Shown: positions 7,381 through 8,552 of the stretch, in pieces | Layout: each line of letters opens with the position of its first letter | How positions within the stretch are numbered: the first letter of the stretch is position 1 | Source: an uncultured Ruminococcus sp. | GTDB taxonomy: Bacteria > Bacillota > Clostridia > Oscillospirales > Ruminococcaceae | Length of the DNA stretch: 8,552 bases | Direction: 5' to 3' | Assembly (NCBI GenBank): GCA_947167535.1 | Contig: CAMVIL010000038.1 | Location: 1-8,552 of the forward strand | Translations under genes and position numbers: made by a program | Notes under the pieces: model-generated | Seen by the model: only the letters and a program-made list of their open reading frames with translations | Database searches by the model: none | Told to the model about the DNA's origin: nothing

Positions 7381-8552
7381 TCACTGATGGCTGCCCATCT
7401 TGTAGGAATCGATCATCTTCTTGCTGATCGCTCCCGAACGTCGAGCATATCTCTCCCCCGTGCGGACGTAGGAAAAGTCCGTAGAAAGGCCTGTTTTCAG
7501 CTTTATTTCGAGTTTCATGCTGTTCTTGTTCATCGGCACCACGTCTATCCTGTCGATGATGGTGCGGGCAAGCTCGTCCACCTGCTCTTTCGTCATGTCA
7601 CCCTCGGGACAGTACATGGTGCGAAAATATTCTTCTATTTTTTTCAGCTCGCCGACGTAGTCGACCTTTTCCGAAGCCGCCTTCTCCAGCTCCGCGATAT
7701 CCTCCTCCAGCTGTGAGATCAGCACGTTGGCTCCGTCGTTTCGCTTCTTGCATTCGTCTCGGCTGATAACGTCATCGGTGTAGAGGTCTACATGCGTGTC
7801 GCGCTTTGCTTTTTCTTTTTGAAGCTGACCGTTCTGATCGTTGATCTGCTTCATGGAATTCTCTTCGGCGTTGGTCTCGGTGTAGATCTTCAGAAAGTCC
7901 GCCACATACTCCTCGATGTTGTCGGCAACCAGCTTGAAGTGGTCGGAGAGCATGAGATATAGGTCTTTCTCCATTATCGAGAAAGATGAGCAGGACTTCG
8001 CCCCCGAGCGCTTCTTCTCGGAGCATATCCACTGATATATCGGCTCACCCTTTTCCACCGAGTTTGAGTAGCTGGTGCGCCAGTAGGGGACGTCGTGTGC
8101 GCGGCACCATATCTTCCCCGTGAACACGCTCTTGTCCTTGAATGAGCGGGTGCGGCTCTTTATCGCCTGACTGCGCTCGCGGAAAATCACGTTGCACTTC
8201 TCCCAGATCTCCTCGCTGACGATGGCAGGCACGATCTCGCCGGTCTCGTCCTTGTACATCACCCACTCTTCCTCGGGCAGAAAACGCTGTTCGCGAGTGC
8301 GGTAGTCGGTGACCTTGACCTTGTTCCCGCAGTACCAGCCCTTGTACTTGGGATTCCGGATTATTCCCGTGATGGTGTTGTGGTGTATCTCGGTGCCGTT
8401 TCGCCCGCGGTAGCCCTTGTCATAAAGCAGTCGCTGTATCTTGCGGGAGCTGTACTGCCCCGTGGAGTAGAGCTCGAATATCAGTCGCACCATTTCGGCT
8501 TCCTTTTCGTTGATGACCAGCTTGCAGTCGTCCTTGTCGTAGCCGAAGATTA
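7381..8552 (-). CDS. Large serine recombinase, C-terminal part; N-terminus beyond the right edge
   Basis: 389 residues are visible and the frame stays open through base 8552. The Met encoded at 8491-8493 is internal, because the upstream codons (FGYDKDDCKLVINEKEAE) continue the recombinase domain. Visible residues 1-125 are the recombinase domain: EAEMVRLIFELYSTGQYSSRKI, then HHNTITGIIRNPKYKGWYCGNKV. Residues 140-190 are a zinc-ribbon with C149, H152, C176 and C187, where His replaces the usual second Cys. Residues 230-299 are a charged coiled coil, as in large serine integrases, followed by a C-terminal domain with EQVDELARTIIDRIDVV. The catalytic-serine resolvase domain would lie outside the window, so integrity cannot be judged. 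Such proteins integrate and excise prophages, ICEs and mobilisable elements. A clean terminator follows. The visible frame shows no damage. Confidence 0.9.
   Translation of the reverse strand, partial: IFGYDKDDCKLVINEKEAEMVRLIFELYSTGQYSSRKIQRLLYDKGYRGRNGTEIHHNTITGIIRNPKYKGWYCGNKVKVTDYRTREQRFLPEEEWVMYKDETGEIVPAIVSEEIWEKCNVIFRERSQAIKSRTRSFKDKSVFTGKIWCRAHDVPYWRTSYSNSVEKGEPIYQWICSEKKRSGAKSCSSFSIMEKDLYLMLSDHFKLVADNIEEYVADFLKIYTETNAEENSMKQINDQNGQLQKEKAKRDTHVDLYTDDVISRDECKKRNDGANVLISQLEEDIAELEKAASEKVDYVGELKKIEEYFRTMYCPEGDMTKEQVDELARTIIDRIDVVPMNKNSMKLEIKLKTGLSTDFSYVRTGERYARRSGAISKKMIDSYKMGSHQ

Overview
The window looks like a stretch of chromosome from a fibre-degrading, Gram-positive anaerobe, most likely a Ruminococcus-type member of the Oscillospiraceae. 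Genes are moderately GC-rich, intergenic DNA is AT-rich, ribosome binding sites are strong (GGAGG) and several promoters match the sigma-A consensus. The secreted-protein style also fits: a Ser/Asp/Gly-rich linker ending in a DTG-hydrophobic-KKKK tail, and a licheninase lipoprotein. The genus is inferred from these features and was not confirmed by any search.

Layout from left to right. (1) Bases 1-335, minus: 5' part of a GtrA-family membrane protein gene with its own consensus promoter. (2) Bases 424-4054, minus: a surface and beta-glucan block. A two-gene operon encodes a wall- or membrane-attached surface protein of unknown domain type, then an ABC-type sugar-binding lipoprotein, and ends in a hairpin. 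Behind the hairpin lies a separately promoted GH16 licheninase-like lipoprotein with its own terminator. The operon and the GH16 gene carry almost the same 29-bp promoter block (27/29 identical), which suggests co-regulation. (3) Bases 3930-4341: a divergent, AT-rich intergenic region with promoters in both directions, an inverted repeat and a structured 5' leader. (4) Bases 4342-5427, plus: a two-gene operon with a bacterial PH-domain protein and an AIM24/TIGR00266 protein, closed by a strong terminator. (5) Bases 5514-7184, minus: a membrane sensor diguanylate cyclase (dCache, HAMP, GGDEF) with a consensus promoter. (6) Bases 7381-8552, minus: the C-terminal part of a large serine recombinase, running off the right edge, with a clear terminator. 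This suggests that an integrated element begins in or beyond the right part of the window.

The most coherent functional unit is region 2. A secreted surface protein, a sugar-binding lipoprotein and a beta-1,3-1,4-glucanase, all exported and at least two of them lipid-anchored, could capture and cut mixed-linkage beta-glucan at the cell surface. No ABC permease genes are visible, so the binding protein either works with a transporter encoded elsewhere or is purely a capture protein. No CRISPR array, tRNA, rRNA or recognised riboswitch was found.
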